Source: an uncultured Erysipelotrichaceae bacterium (GTDB lineage: Bacteria; Bacillota_I; Bacilli_A; RFN20; CAG-826). From it: 42,013 bases of DNA. Below the pieces are notes generated by a model. That model saw only the letters and a list, made by a program, of their open reading frames with translations, was not told where the DNA came from and ran no database searches. The stretch spans positions 1-42,013 of the forward strand of contig CADBIO010000003.1 of the NCBI GenBank assembly GCA_902794835.1, read 5' to 3'. This document shows positions 1 to 6,879 of the stretch, in pieces. Both the position numbers and the translations under genes were made by a program. The number at the start of each line of letters is the position of its first letter. Within the stretch, counting starts at the first letter, position 1.

Positions 1-113
1 CACAGCTCACGGAGCTTTCGTCTCTCTTTGAAAGTGGGTTCGTGATGACCGTTTTCCCAACGATTTACGGTAGCGAAAGAAACGCCTAGTTTTTTGGCCG
101 TTCCCCCTGCCAC
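1..113 (-). CDS. Partial XRE-like helix-turn-helix protein (runs off left edge)
   Basis: Reading leftwards from a GTG at 113, the frame stays open to the window edge and encodes a helix-turn-helix with the stretch AKKLGVSFATVNRWENG followed by HHEPT. This closely resembles the DNA-recognition helix of XRE-type regulators of Bacilli. An in-frame TAG lies about 15 bases before the GTG and there is no ATG, so the usual first helix is missing. It may use the GTG (preceded by AAAGG), or it may be a 5'-frameshifted or truncated gene. The C-terminal part lies outside the window, so the full architecture and target are unknown. The HTH call is seen in the sequence; whether the gene is intact is open. 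Confidence 0.5.
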   Translation of the reverse strand, partial: MAGGTAKKLGVSFATVNRWENGHHEPTFKERRKLREL

Positions 114-190
114 AAGGATACCTTTCTAGAACAGTAACCATTCCAGTCTTATATGCTTTGAATTTTGGGTCCATACCCACACCTGCTCGG

Positions 191-233
191 AAAAATAAAA
201 GCCTCCGAGATTTCCTTTCTAGGAATCGGAGGC
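191..233 (-). terminator. Rho-independent terminator after tRNA-Leu
   Basis: An 8-bp inverted repeat, GCCTCCGA (201-208) with TCGGAGGC (226-233), is followed on the minus strand by a T-rich run (complement of 191-200). It lies 15 bases beyond the tRNA-Leu 3' end and probably ends that transcript. Confidence 0.8.
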
Positions 234-247
234 CATTACATTTGAGT

Positions 248-332
248 TGGTGCGGACAACAGGACTCGAACCTGCACGGGGTTAACCAATAGATCCTAAG
301 TCTATCGCGGCTACCAATTACGCCATGTCCGC
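248..332 (-). tRNA. tRNA-Leu (anticodon TAG)
   Basis: On the minus strand a cloverleaf can be drawn: acceptor GCGGACA pairs with TGTCCGC, the D stem is GCG/CGC, and the anticodon stem ATAGA/TCTAT encloses the loop CTTAGGA (anticodon TAG, codon CTA). The T stem GCAGG/CCTGT encloses TTCGAGT. The discriminator is A and CCA is encoded. The variable arm is longer than in class I tRNAs but short for leucine (GGTTAACCCCGT). It looks functional. Confidence 0.85.
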
Positions 333-690
333 ATAACACCCTTTTTCATTCGTTGCCAAGGGATTTTTTGGCATTTGTAATTCCGGAACTTTACAAGACT
401 TTCAGCCTTAAGGTTGTCCGCACCTTTTTGCGTCGCCTGGAGCGGTCCGCACTGAACCGTTGAGAACCTTGCTGAACCGCGGATTGAGTTTACGCTTTCG
501 TCCGCACTTCAGATAGGCTTTTGGAGGGATTTTGAGAGAAAATTTAGGATTTTTCTCTTGTCCGCACCCTAGGTTCGTCCGCAGGTTTCTTGGTTTTCCC
601 GATAGATGCTAGGGTTTTGCCAAGTCAGATTTCCCGACTTTACAAGTTCCTAAGTCTATCGTGTCTACCATTCCACCACTAGTGCATGCC
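333..690. other. Non-coding stretch with tRNA-Leu-like remnants and repeated GTCCGCAC octamer
   Basis: No credible gene is visible here. The plus-strand octamer GTCCGCAC occurs at 416-423, 445-452, 500-507 and 560-567, and the 7-mer GTCCGCA occurs again at 577-583 and at the tRNA-Leu boundary (327-333). Two copies read TTGTCCGCACC, which is identical to the 3' end of the neighbouring tRNA-Leu but in opposite orientation. ACTTTACAAG occurs at 388-397 and 637-646, inside a longer, weaker similarity. The stretch ends at the truncated tRNA-like piece at 648-685. I could not match it to RNase P, SRP RNA, tmRNA or a group I intron. Confidence 0.6.
648..685 (-). pseudogene. Truncated tRNA-Leu-like 5' half
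   Basis: On the minus strand this reads like the first half of a leucine tRNA: acceptor strand GCACTAG, D arm GTG-GAATGGTAGA-CAC, then GATAGACTTAGGA, the anticodon stem and loop with anticodon TAG. The last 14 bases, CGATAGACTTAGGA, are identical to the intact tRNA-Leu at 294-307. The matching 3' anticodon strand, T arm and acceptor do not follow. A TCTATC occurs about 42 bases later, but no T arm follows it. Most likely a degraded copy; an interrupted tRNA is less likely. Confidence 0.55.
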
Positions 691-756
691 CCCTAAAGGG
701 CGATTTAGATTTTAACCCACGTGAGCAAAAATGAAAATAACGAACCCATTCTGTGT

Positions 757-762
757 TATATT
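757..762 (+). promoter_or_regulatory. Extended -10 promoter for the HAD hydrolase, leaderless start
   Basis: TATATT at 757-762 is preceded by TG one base upstream (extended -10, TGTTATATT). The ATG of the next gene lies 6 bases after it, close to where transcription should begin. No Shine-Dalgarno sequence precedes the ATG. Confidence 0.5.
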
Positions 763-768
763 GAGTTC

Positions 769-1347
769 ATGAAAAAACTCATCATCACCGATTTCTTCGG
801 CGTCGTCGGTTCCGAAGATGCCCCTTTGTTCTTCCGCAAACACGTGGATGAGAAATTGGGCCAAGAACTGATGGTCCGCTATTTCCAAAAAGGAGATCTA
901 GGAGAGATCACGATGGAGGAAATCATCGATGGCATTTCTCTAGAATTCCATTATCCTAGGGAAATCATCAAACAAGAATTCTTCGAAGGACCTCAACCCC
1001 ATGAAGAATATATCGCCTTACTTCGTGACCTAAAAAAGAAAGGGCACCCCATCGTTGTTTTATCGAATGCCCCAGATACTCTGGTACCTTATCTTAGCAA
1101 CCGTTATCAAGTCCAAGACCTTTTTGACAAAACCTATGTCTCTTCTGACTATCATTTGGTGAAACCAGGAAAAGAATTCTTCTTTCTTGCGCTGAATGAG
1201 ATGGGCTATCAAGCCAAAGACGCCATTTTTATCGATGATCATGAAGAAAACGTCTTAGCGTCAAGAAGGCTCGGAATGGAAGGTATCCTCTTCCGAAATG
1301 ACCAACAAACATTGATGAATATCCGCCTCGCCGCGGAAGAAAAATAA
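769..1347 (+). CDS. HAD-superfamily hydrolase
   Basis: A 192-residue cytoplasmic protein of the HAD phosphatase-like superfamily. Motif I is degenerate: MKKLIITDFFGVVG has the first Asp, but the usual second Asp position (DxD) is replaced (DFFG). Motif II is VVLSNAPD, a Lys lies in VKPGKEFF, and motif IV is IFIDDHEENV. The VxPD-type cap and the VKPGKEFF-FIDDHEENV order are typical of the epoxide-hydrolase-N/YihX-like HAD group, so sugar-phosphate or nucleotide phosphatase activity is possible but unproven. The ATG at 769 is chosen because homology begins there. An upstream in-frame GTG at 721 would add 16 unlikely residues. The next gene follows 14 bases later with its own ribosome binding site. 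Confidence 0.8.
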   Translation: MKKLIITDFFGVVGSEDAPLFFRKHVDEKLGQELMVRYFQKGDLGEITMEEIIDGISLEFHYPREIIKQEFFEGPQPHEEYIALLRDLKKKGHPIVVLSNAPDTLVPYLSNRYQVQDLFDKTYVSSDYHLVKPGKEFFFLALNEMGYQAKDAIFIDDHEENVLASRRLGMEGILFRNDQQTLMNIRLAAEEK

Positions 1348-1361
1348 AAAAGGAGAACTTT

Positions 1362-1937
1362 ATGAAAAAAGACTTAGGCGTGAAAAGCTTCCTCTTCCCT
1401 TGCCCAGTGGCAATCCTTGGGACCTATGACGAACAAGGCTCCGTCAATGTCATGAACATGGCGTGGGGCACTCTCATTGACACCAACATGATTCTTTGCT
1501 GTCTTACCGAAGAGCACAAAACTTGCAAGAATCTGAAGGCAGGAAGCGATCTTACGATTGCTATCGCCACCAAGGACTTGGTCAAAGAATCTGATTATTT
1601 TGGGATTGATTCTGGCAATACGGTGAAAGACAAATTCGCGAGAAGTGGTCTCCATGTTGTCAAATCGCAACACGTCAATGCCCCAGTGATTGAAGAATAC
1701 CCTTTGACGTTGGAATGCAAGACGCATGCCATCCGTCATGACGAGGATGGAAATTTCTTCGTTTACGCAGAAATCGTCAATGTCCTGGCCGACGAAACGA
1801 TTCTTAATGAGAAAGGAATGGTGGATGTGAAAAAACTCAATGCCATCCTTTTCTCCCAAATCGACAACTCTTATTACGAAGTCGGAGACATCGTCGGGAA
1901 AGCCTGGAATTTAGGCTTGCCATTCAGAGGCAAATAA
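1362..1937 (+). CDS. Flavin reductase-like domain protein
   Basis: A 191-residue protein with the flavin reductase-like (FMN-binding split barrel) fold. The N-terminus FPCPVAILGTYDEQG followed by NVMNMAWG matches the FMN-binding strand-loop region, and SQIDNSYYEVGDIVGKAW near residue 170 matches the C-terminal part of flavoredoxin-like proteins. Members bind FMN and reduce flavins or other small molecules with NAD(P)H. The substrate here is unknown. The start is well placed behind AAAGGAG. It probably shares a transcript with the HAD hydrolase, 14 bases upstream, and a hairpin at 1944-1987 follows. Confidence 0.85.
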   Translation: MKKDLGVKSFLFPCPVAILGTYDEQGSVNVMNMAWGTLIDTNMILCCLTEEHKTCKNLKAGSDLTIAIATKDLVKESDYFGIDSGNTVKDKFARSGLHVVKSQHVNAPVIEEYPLTLECKTHAIRHDEDGNFFVYAEIVNVLADETILNEKGMVDVKKLNAILFSQIDNSYYEVGDIVGKAWNLGLPFRGK

Positions 1938-1943
1938 GCCAAG

Positions 1944-1987
1944 AAAGAGGGGCTATCCATTCTTTAGAATGGTGATTTCCCCCTTTA
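1944..1987 (+). terminator. Likely terminator after the flavin reductase gene
   Basis: The nested inverted repeat AAAGAGGGG / CCCCCTTT encloses CCATTCT-tt-AGAATGG. The T tract is short (TTTAATC), so efficiency is uncertain. Confidence 0.55.
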
Positions 1988-2014
1988 ATCTAGTAACAAA
2001 AACTAAGATAATAT
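1984..2014 (+). promoter_or_regulatory. Candidate promoter for fakB-fakA
   Basis: GATAAT at 2007-2012 lies 17 bases after TTTAAT (1984-1989). The overlapping TAATAT is an alternative -10. It sits just after the preceding terminator and about 30 bases before the gene start. Confidence 0.4.
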
Positions 2015-2043
2015 CTTCGTGTTCCTAAAGGAGGAATCAATTT

Positions 2044-2931
2044 ATGGCAGAATTAGCTATTTTCATCGATTCTACTGGCGATCTCGATACTGAGCTCCGC
2101 AAAAAGTATGATATCGGTTATTGCACGATGGGCCTTTCTTTCAAAGGCAAAGAAATCCCAGCGTCGCTCGATTGGGATCATGGTTATAACCCACATCAAC
2201 TCTATGATGTGATGCGTGAAGGCGAAAAGATCTTCACCTCCCAAGTCACTCGTCAAGAATTCATCGCAAAGTTCGAACCGGAATTGAAAGCCGGCAAAGA
2301 CGTTCTCTATATCTCTTGCAGCTCCGGCCTTTCCAAATCGGTCGACTTAGCTCGCATCGTTTCGAAAGAATTGCTGGAACAATATCCAGAACGCAAAATC
2401 GCCGTGGTCGATTCTTTGATCACCGGTTATGCCCAAGGCGATATGGCCATCCGTGCCCGCCGTATGTTCGAAGATGGCAAGAATTTAGATGAAATCGTCG
2501 AATGGCTCGAAGCAAATAAGCTTCGTTTCCATCAATGGGCTGCTGTCGAAAACCTCAATTATCTTAAGAGAGCGGGCCGCGTGAAGGCTTCCAGCGCTTT
2601 CTTTGGCAACCTCTTCGGCGTCAAACCGATTTTGATCTCTGACATTCATGGCAACAATCTTGCCGTCAAGAAAGTCAAAGGCAGAAAACCATCCTTATTG
2701 GAAATCGTCAACAGCACGATTGCTTCCGCCGAAGACATCGAAAACCAAACCATCTATATCGCCCACTCTGACGATTTAGAAGGCGCGGAATTCTGCAAAG
2801 AAGAACTCTTAAAGAGAGCAAAGCCAAAACACGTCCATATCGGCATTCTTGGCCCGATCATCGGTGGTTCTACCGGTCCTGGCACCATCGCAATCTATTG
2901 CTTTGGCAAGGAAGTCACCGAAGGCGAATAA
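2044..2931 (+). CDS. fakB: DegV family fatty-acid-binding protein (FakB-type)
   Basis: A 295-residue DegV-family protein. It opens with IFIDSTGDL and carries TSQVTRQEF near residue 64, corresponding to the conserved Thr/Ser that binds the fatty-acid carboxylate. SCSSGLSKS and a C-terminal GPIIGGSTGPGTIAIY complete the family pattern. FakB proteins hold a fatty acid and present it to the kinase FakA for phosphorylation, which feeds phospholipid synthesis. The gene immediately downstream is FakA-like, 21 bases away, which supports the FakB reading over an unassigned DegV. A strong AAAGGAGG precedes the ATG. Confidence 0.85.
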   Translation: MAELAIFIDSTGDLDTELRKKYDIGYCTMGLSFKGKEIPASLDWDHGYNPHQLYDVMREGEKIFTSQVTRQEFIAKFEPELKAGKDVLYISCSSGLSKSVDLARIVSKELLEQYPERKIAVVDSLITGYAQGDMAIRARRMFEDGKNLDEIVEWLEANKLRFHQWAAVENLNYLKRAGRVKASSAFFGNLFGVKPILISDIHGNNLAVKKVKGRKPSLLEIVNSTIASAEDIENQTIYIAHSDDLEGAEFCKEELLKRAKPKHVHIGILGPIIGGSTGPGTIAIYCFGKEVTEGE

Positions 2932-2952
2932 ACCCCACCCCATCTATTTCCT

Positions 2953-4641
2953 ATGAAAACATTAGACGGAAGAACCTACGAGGCAATGATTGTCAACGGG
3001 TTTAAGGACCTGAAGACTCATTACGAAACCGTAAACGAACTAAACGTCTTCCCGGTACCAGACGGTGATACCGGAACCAACATCTGCGCGACATTAGAAG
3101 GCGGCGTCAAAGCCATGAAACGCGCCAACAAAGCCGTTCTTGGCGATGTTGTCGCCAAATGTTCTGAAGGCATGTTATTAGGCGCAAGAGGCAATTCTGG
3201 CGTCATCACCTCCCAATTCTTTGCTGGCATCGCTTATGCCTTGCAAGGATTGACGAAAGCAACCGTCCGGCAATTCGCCTCGGCCTTAAAAAACGGCACA
3301 GCTGTCGCTTATAAAGCCGTTCCAACCCCAGTGGAAGGAACCATTCTCACAGTCGCCCGCGAAGGCACTGATTATGTGATTGACCACATCAACGAGATCA
3401 AGGATTTCGAGACCCTTTTCAAAACGCTTCTTGAACAAATGAAAATCTCTCTTGATCGAACCCCAGATTTGTTGCCTGTCTTAAAAGAGGCGGGCGTCAT
3501 CGACTCTGGCGGCGCAGGCCTTCTTTATACGATTGAAGGCATGTGCAAAGAAATCATGGGTGAAGAGGTGACGGACACGATCTTCAACGGCCCATCAAGC
3601 AACATCGATCTCAATGAGCCTGAAGCTTTTAACGAAGATTCTAAGCTCGATTATGGATATTGCACGGAATTCATCCTTCAATTGCTTCGTTCCAAAGGCG
3701 ATCCAGCGAAGGTGAACCTTCAGGATTTCATCGACGAATTCTCCAAAATCGGAGATTCGATCGTTGCGATCAAGCAAAACTCCATCATCAAAATCCACGT
3801 TCACACCAAAGAGCCATGGAAAGTCATCCAATATGCCCAACAATATGGTGAATTCGTGACCTTCAAGATGGAGAATATGACCATCCAGCACAACGAGAAA
3901 CTTCTCAAAGAGATGCCAATCGAAGGCAAGGGTGTCAAAGTCTCCTCCGACATTAAACCGGAGCCATTGAAGCATTCGAAGATTCAAGTGATTGCCGTTG
4001 CCCCATCTCCGGAAATCGGGAAACTCTTCAAAGATCTTGGCGTGGCAGGCATCATCACGGGTGGGCAGACGATGAACCCTTCCGCTCAAGATTTCGTGGA
4101 CAAACTGGATTATGTCAATGCCGACGATGTCATCATCTTCCCGAACAACTCGAATGTCATCATGACCGCCGAGCAAGCCGCAGGGATGTATACGAAGAGC
4201 AAAGTTCACGTCATGCATTCCAAATCCGTCGTTGAAGCCTATTCCGCGATGAAGATGGCCGATATTGCCGGAGCTTCTGTCGAAGAGAACATCCAAATCA
4301 TGGAAGAGCAGATGAAGAGCGTGGTCTCCATGCAAATCTCTAAATCCATCCGCGATTCCAAAAACAACGGCATGACCATCCGGAAAAACGATTTCATCGG
4401 CATTATGGGTGGCAAAATCGTCTCCCATGACCGAACTATCATGAAAGCGGTCCAAAAGATGGTCAAGAACGTTCCTAATATGGACGAAAAGTCGATTATC
4501 ACCGTCTTCTATGGCAAAAATGCCACTGAGAAGATGAAGGTCGATCTGAAGAAATTATTAGAACGCCTCTGCCCAATGATGGATATCTACGAAATCGATG
4601 GCGGTCAACCTGTTTATCACTTCACGATTGCCTTCGAATAA
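2953..4641 (+). CDS. fakA: Fatty acid kinase catalytic subunit (FakA/YloV, DAK2 domain)
   Basis: A 562-residue protein close to the usual family length of about 550. The N-terminal DhaL/DAK2 domain has PVPDGDTGTN at residues 35-43, whose aspartates bind magnesium with ATP, and SGGAGLLYTIEGM near residue 184. The C-terminal part, after about residue 330, resembles the FakA middle and DegV-like domains. FakA phosphorylates fatty acids carried by FakB to give acyl phosphates. The start has no Shine-Dalgarno sequence, and its spacing to fakB suggests translational coupling. A UUCG-loop terminator follows the stop. Confidence 0.9.
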   Translation: MKTLDGRTYEAMIVNGFKDLKTHYETVNELNVFPVPDGDTGTNICATLEGGVKAMKRANKAVLGDVVAKCSEGMLLGARGNSGVITSQFFAGIAYALQGLTKATVRQFASALKNGTAVAYKAVPTPVEGTILTVAREGTDYVIDHINEIKDFETLFKTLLEQMKISLDRTPDLLPVLKEAGVIDSGGAGLLYTIEGMCKEIMGEEVTDTIFNGPSSNIDLNEPEAFNEDSKLDYGYCTEFILQLLRSKGDPAKVNLQDFIDEFSKIGDSIVAIKQNSIIKIHVHTKEPWKVIQYAQQYGEFVTFKMENMTIQHNEKLLKEMPIEGKGVKVSSDIKPEPLKHSKIQVIAVAPSPEIGKLFKDLGVAGIITGGQTMNPSAQDFVDKLDYVNADDVIIFPNNSNVIMTAEQAAGMYTKSKVHVMHSKSVVEAYSAMKMADIAGASVEENIQIMEEQMKSVVSMQISKSIRDSKNNGMTIRKNDFIGIMGGKIVSHDRTIMKAVQKMVKNVPNMDEKSIITVFYGKNATEKMKVDLKKLLERLCPMMDIYEIDGGQPVYHFTIAFE

Positions 4642-4656
4642 TCCCAATCTAACGAA

Positions 4657-4681
4657 AGCCATCCTTCGGGGTGGCTTTTTT
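4657..4681 (+). terminator. Terminator with TTCG tetraloop after fakA
   Basis: AGCCATCC-TTCG-GGGTGGCT forms an 8-bp stem with one G-T pair, followed by a T run at 4676-4681. It lies 16 bases after the fakA stop. Confidence 0.9.
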
Positions 4682-4685
4682 ACAC

Positions 4686-4714
4686 TTAAACAAAACAAGA
4701 AGAGAAATTATAAT
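4686..4714 (+). promoter_or_regulatory. Promoter for the sugar-nucleotide genes
   Basis: TATAAT at 4709-4714 lies 17 bases after TTAAAC (4686-4691). The predicted leader is short and contains the GAGAGG ribosome binding site at 4722-4727. Confidence 0.65.
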
Positions 4715-4735
4715 CTTTAACGAGAGGTGACGAAC

Positions 4736-5716
4736 ATGGTCAAAGCATATGTTACTGGCGCCGGAGGAATCATCGGCAGCCATTTGGTGGAATATCTTCA
4801 TAAACTCGGATATGAAGTGAAAGGTTCCTATTACACGCCGACGGTTGATTTGAATGATATCAACCAAGAAGGGGTGGAATTATTCGAACTTGATGTCCGT
4901 GACCATGAAAAGATGAAAGAATGGATTTGTTCCTATCTTCCGGATAAGATTTTCCATCTTGCCGCCCAATCTCGTCCGACGGAATCCTGGATCGATCCTT
5001 ATTACACGATGGATGTGAATATCAAAGGGACGGTTGGCTTGTTTGAAGCGATTCGCGCCGCTCAAAAGCAACATCCTGGCTATGACCCAATGGTCGTTGC
5101 CATTTCTTCTAGCGCCATCTATGGCGAAGCTCTTTTAAGCTATTCGCCAGAAAATCTCCCAAAAGAAGATTGTCCTTTATTGCCATTGCATCCTTATGGC
5201 GTCTCCAAAGCAGGGGAAGATCTCACTTGCTTCCAATATTATCGGAATTATGGCATCAAAAATGCTCGCGTCCGTCTTTTCAATTGCACGGGCCCAAGAA
5301 AGATTCAGGATATCACCGGTGATTTCACCAAACGAGCGGTGGAATTGGAAAGGAAAGGGGACAACAAACTGATTGTCGGCAATCTTACTGCTTTAAGAGC
5401 GATTATCGATGCTCGCGATGTTTGTGTCGCCTTGGAGATCCTAGGCCGCAAAGGCGTTCCGGGAGAGGCTTATAACATCTGCTCATCCCATATTTTCAAA
5501 ATGTCTCACGTCGTTGAATGCATCGAGAAAATCATGGGCGTCAAATATGAACTTATCGAAGATCCGAAGCTTCTTCGTCCTGCCGATGAGAAACTCTATG
5601 CCGGCAATTGTGACAAAATGAAAGCCTTAGGCTGGAAAGAAACCTACGAATACGAAGAGACGGTAAGAGATTGCATCGCTTATTGGCGTTATAAATTGGA
5701 AGGGAAGAAAGAATAA
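4736..5716 (+). CDS. NAD(P)-dependent sugar-nucleotide epimerase/dehydratase
   Basis: A 326-residue extended short-chain dehydrogenase. The Rossmann motif VTGAGGIIGSH lies at the N-terminus, HLAAQS near residue 80, and the catalytic Ser region SSSAIYG and YGVSK (Tyr-x-x-x-Lys) follow. Sequence feel is closest to the GDP-mannose 4,6-dehydratase / GDP-6-deoxy-mannose reductase branch, but the substrate is not settled. The ATG at 4736 is preferred to an in-frame GTG at 4727 because the GAGAGG element overlaps that GTG. The UDP-GlcNAc 2-epimerase gene starts one base after the stop, so both enzymes probably make a nucleotide sugar for surface polysaccharide. Confidence 0.85.
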   Translation: MVKAYVTGAGGIIGSHLVEYLHKLGYEVKGSYYTPTVDLNDINQEGVELFELDVRDHEKMKEWICSYLPDKIFHLAAQSRPTESWIDPYYTMDVNIKGTVGLFEAIRAAQKQHPGYDPMVVAISSSAIYGEALLSYSPENLPKEDCPLLPLHPYGVSKAGEDLTCFQYYRNYGIKNARVRLFNCTGPRKIQDITGDFTKRAVELERKGDNKLIVGNLTALRAIIDARDVCVALEILGRKGVPGEAYNICSSHIFKMSHVVECIEKIMGVKYELIEDPKLLRPADEKLYAGNCDKMKALGWKETYEYEETVRDCIAYWRYKLEGKKE

Positions 5717-5717
5717 C

Positions 5718-6851
5718 ATGGCCCATCAACTCAAAGTCATGACGATTTTAGGCACGCGCCCTGAAATCATTCGTCTTAGCGAAGTCATCAAACGTTGCGA
5801 TTTGGAATTTGACCATATTCTTGTCCATACGGGCCAGAATTATGATTATGAACTGAATCAGATCTTTTTCGAAGAACTCGGCCTTCGCGCCCCGGATTAT
5901 TATCTGAACGTCGTTGGCAAAAACCTTGGGGAGACGATGGGTTCGGTCATTGCCAAATCTTATGACCTCATCCAAAAGATCAAACCAGATGCCGTCTTGA
6001 TTTTAGGAGATACGAATTCTGCTTTATCTGCGATCGCGGCAAAACGTCTCAAAACCCCGATTTTCCATATGGAGGCAGGCAATCGTTGCTGGGATTGGAA
6101 TGTCGCCGAAATGACCAACCGCACGATCGTCGATCATATTTCCGACATCAATATGCCTTATTCTCATTACGCTTATAACAATTTGATGCATGAAGGGCTA
6201 AGGAAAGATAGAACCCACATCACCGGTTCTCCGATGTTAGAAGTGATTAATGCCCATCGTGAAAGAATCGAATCATCGGACATCTTAGAAAAGCTTCACC
6301 TTGAAAAAGGCAAATACATCATCATGTCCGCGCATCGTGAAGAGAATGTCGATATCCCAGAGAAATTCGACCGTCTTTATCCTTCTTTGAATCAAATCGC
6401 CGACCATTATCAAATGCCAGTCGTCTTCTCCGTTCATCCAAGAACGAGAAAACGTTTCGAACAACGTGGTTTTGTTCTTTCGCCTTATATTCGCGAAGAT
6501 AAGCCGTTTGGCTTTTTCGAATATTGTAAACTTCAAGAGAACGCCTTCGTGGTGTTATCCGATTCAGGGACATTGACGGAAGAAAGTTCTATCTTTGATT
6601 TCCCTGCCGTCTTGATTCGAACTTCCACGGAACGTCAAGAAGGGGTGCTTAATGGGTCTATCGTCGTTGGTGGAGTCGATTATGACACCATCATGGAAGG
6701 AATCGAACGTGCCCGTGATCAACATAAGGCAGGAAATACTCTCCCTATCGTTCCGGATTACAATGTGAGAGATGTTTCTTCCCGTGTCGTGGAAATCATT
6801 AAAAAATACGTCTCCATCGTAAACAAAGAGACGTGGTTGAAAACGGAATAG
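5718..6851 (+). CDS. wecB: UDP-N-acetylglucosamine 2-epimerase (non-hydrolysing)
   Basis: A 377-residue cytoplasmic enzyme of the non-hydrolysing UDP-GlcNAc 2-epimerase family. Family motifs are GTRPEIIRLSEVIK at the N-terminus, LGDTNSALSAI near residue 95, HMEAGNRC, SAHREENVD and LSDSGTLTEESS near the C-terminus. It interconverts UDP-GlcNAc and UDP-ManNAc. The AGNRCWD and GSPMLEVI segments resemble the capsule-type (WbjD/Cap5G-like) subgroup, which acts on UDP-6-deoxy sugars. It starts one base after the dehydratase stop without its own strong ribosome binding site, so the two are translationally coupled. The symbol denotes the family rather than a proven substrate. Confidence 0.87.
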   Translation: MAHQLKVMTILGTRPEIIRLSEVIKRCDLEFDHILVHTGQNYDYELNQIFFEELGLRAPDYYLNVVGKNLGETMGSVIAKSYDLIQKIKPDAVLILGDTNSALSAIAAKRLKTPIFHMEAGNRCWDWNVAEMTNRTIVDHISDINMPYSHYAYNNLMHEGLRKDRTHITGSPMLEVINAHRERIESSDILEKLHLEKGKYIIMSAHREENVDIPEKFDRLYPSLNQIADHYQMPVVFSVHPRTRKRFEQRGFVLSPYIREDKPFGFFEYCKLQENAFVVLSDSGTLTEESSIFDFPAVLIRTSTERQEGVLNGSIVVGGVDYDTIMEGIERARDQHKAGNTLPIVPDYNVRDVSSRVVEIIKKYVSIVNKETWLKTE

Positions 6852-6878
6852 AAAAAAGAACTCTCATGTAAAGAGTTC
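6852..6878 (-). terminator. Terminator of the sugar transferase gene
   Basis: The 7-bp inverted repeat GAACTCT (6858-6864) / AGAGTTC (6872-6878) is followed by a T run on the minus strand (complement of 6852-6857). It begins two bases beyond the stop codon of the sugar transferase. It may also partly stop rightward transcripts. Confidence 0.75.
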
Positions 6879-6879
6879 C

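Noticed and set aside
340-640. SRP RNA, RNase P RNA or tmRNA
   Set aside because: The conserved core sequences of these RNAs are not visible on either strand.
340-690. Group I intron splitting a tRNA-Leu
   Set aside because: The 5' half resembles tRNA-Leu with a break after the anticodon loop, but I see no group I core motifs and no matching 3' exon with acceptor CTAGTGC downstream.
1060-1859. Minus-strand open frames inside the HAD and flavin reductase genes
   Set aside because: They are antisense to well-supported genes with good family motifs and have no start signals.
3595-4455. 286-codon open frame on the minus strand
   Set aside because: It lies entirely inside fakA on the opposite strand, has no ribosome binding site and a His/Asp/Phe-rich composition typical of an antisense shadow.
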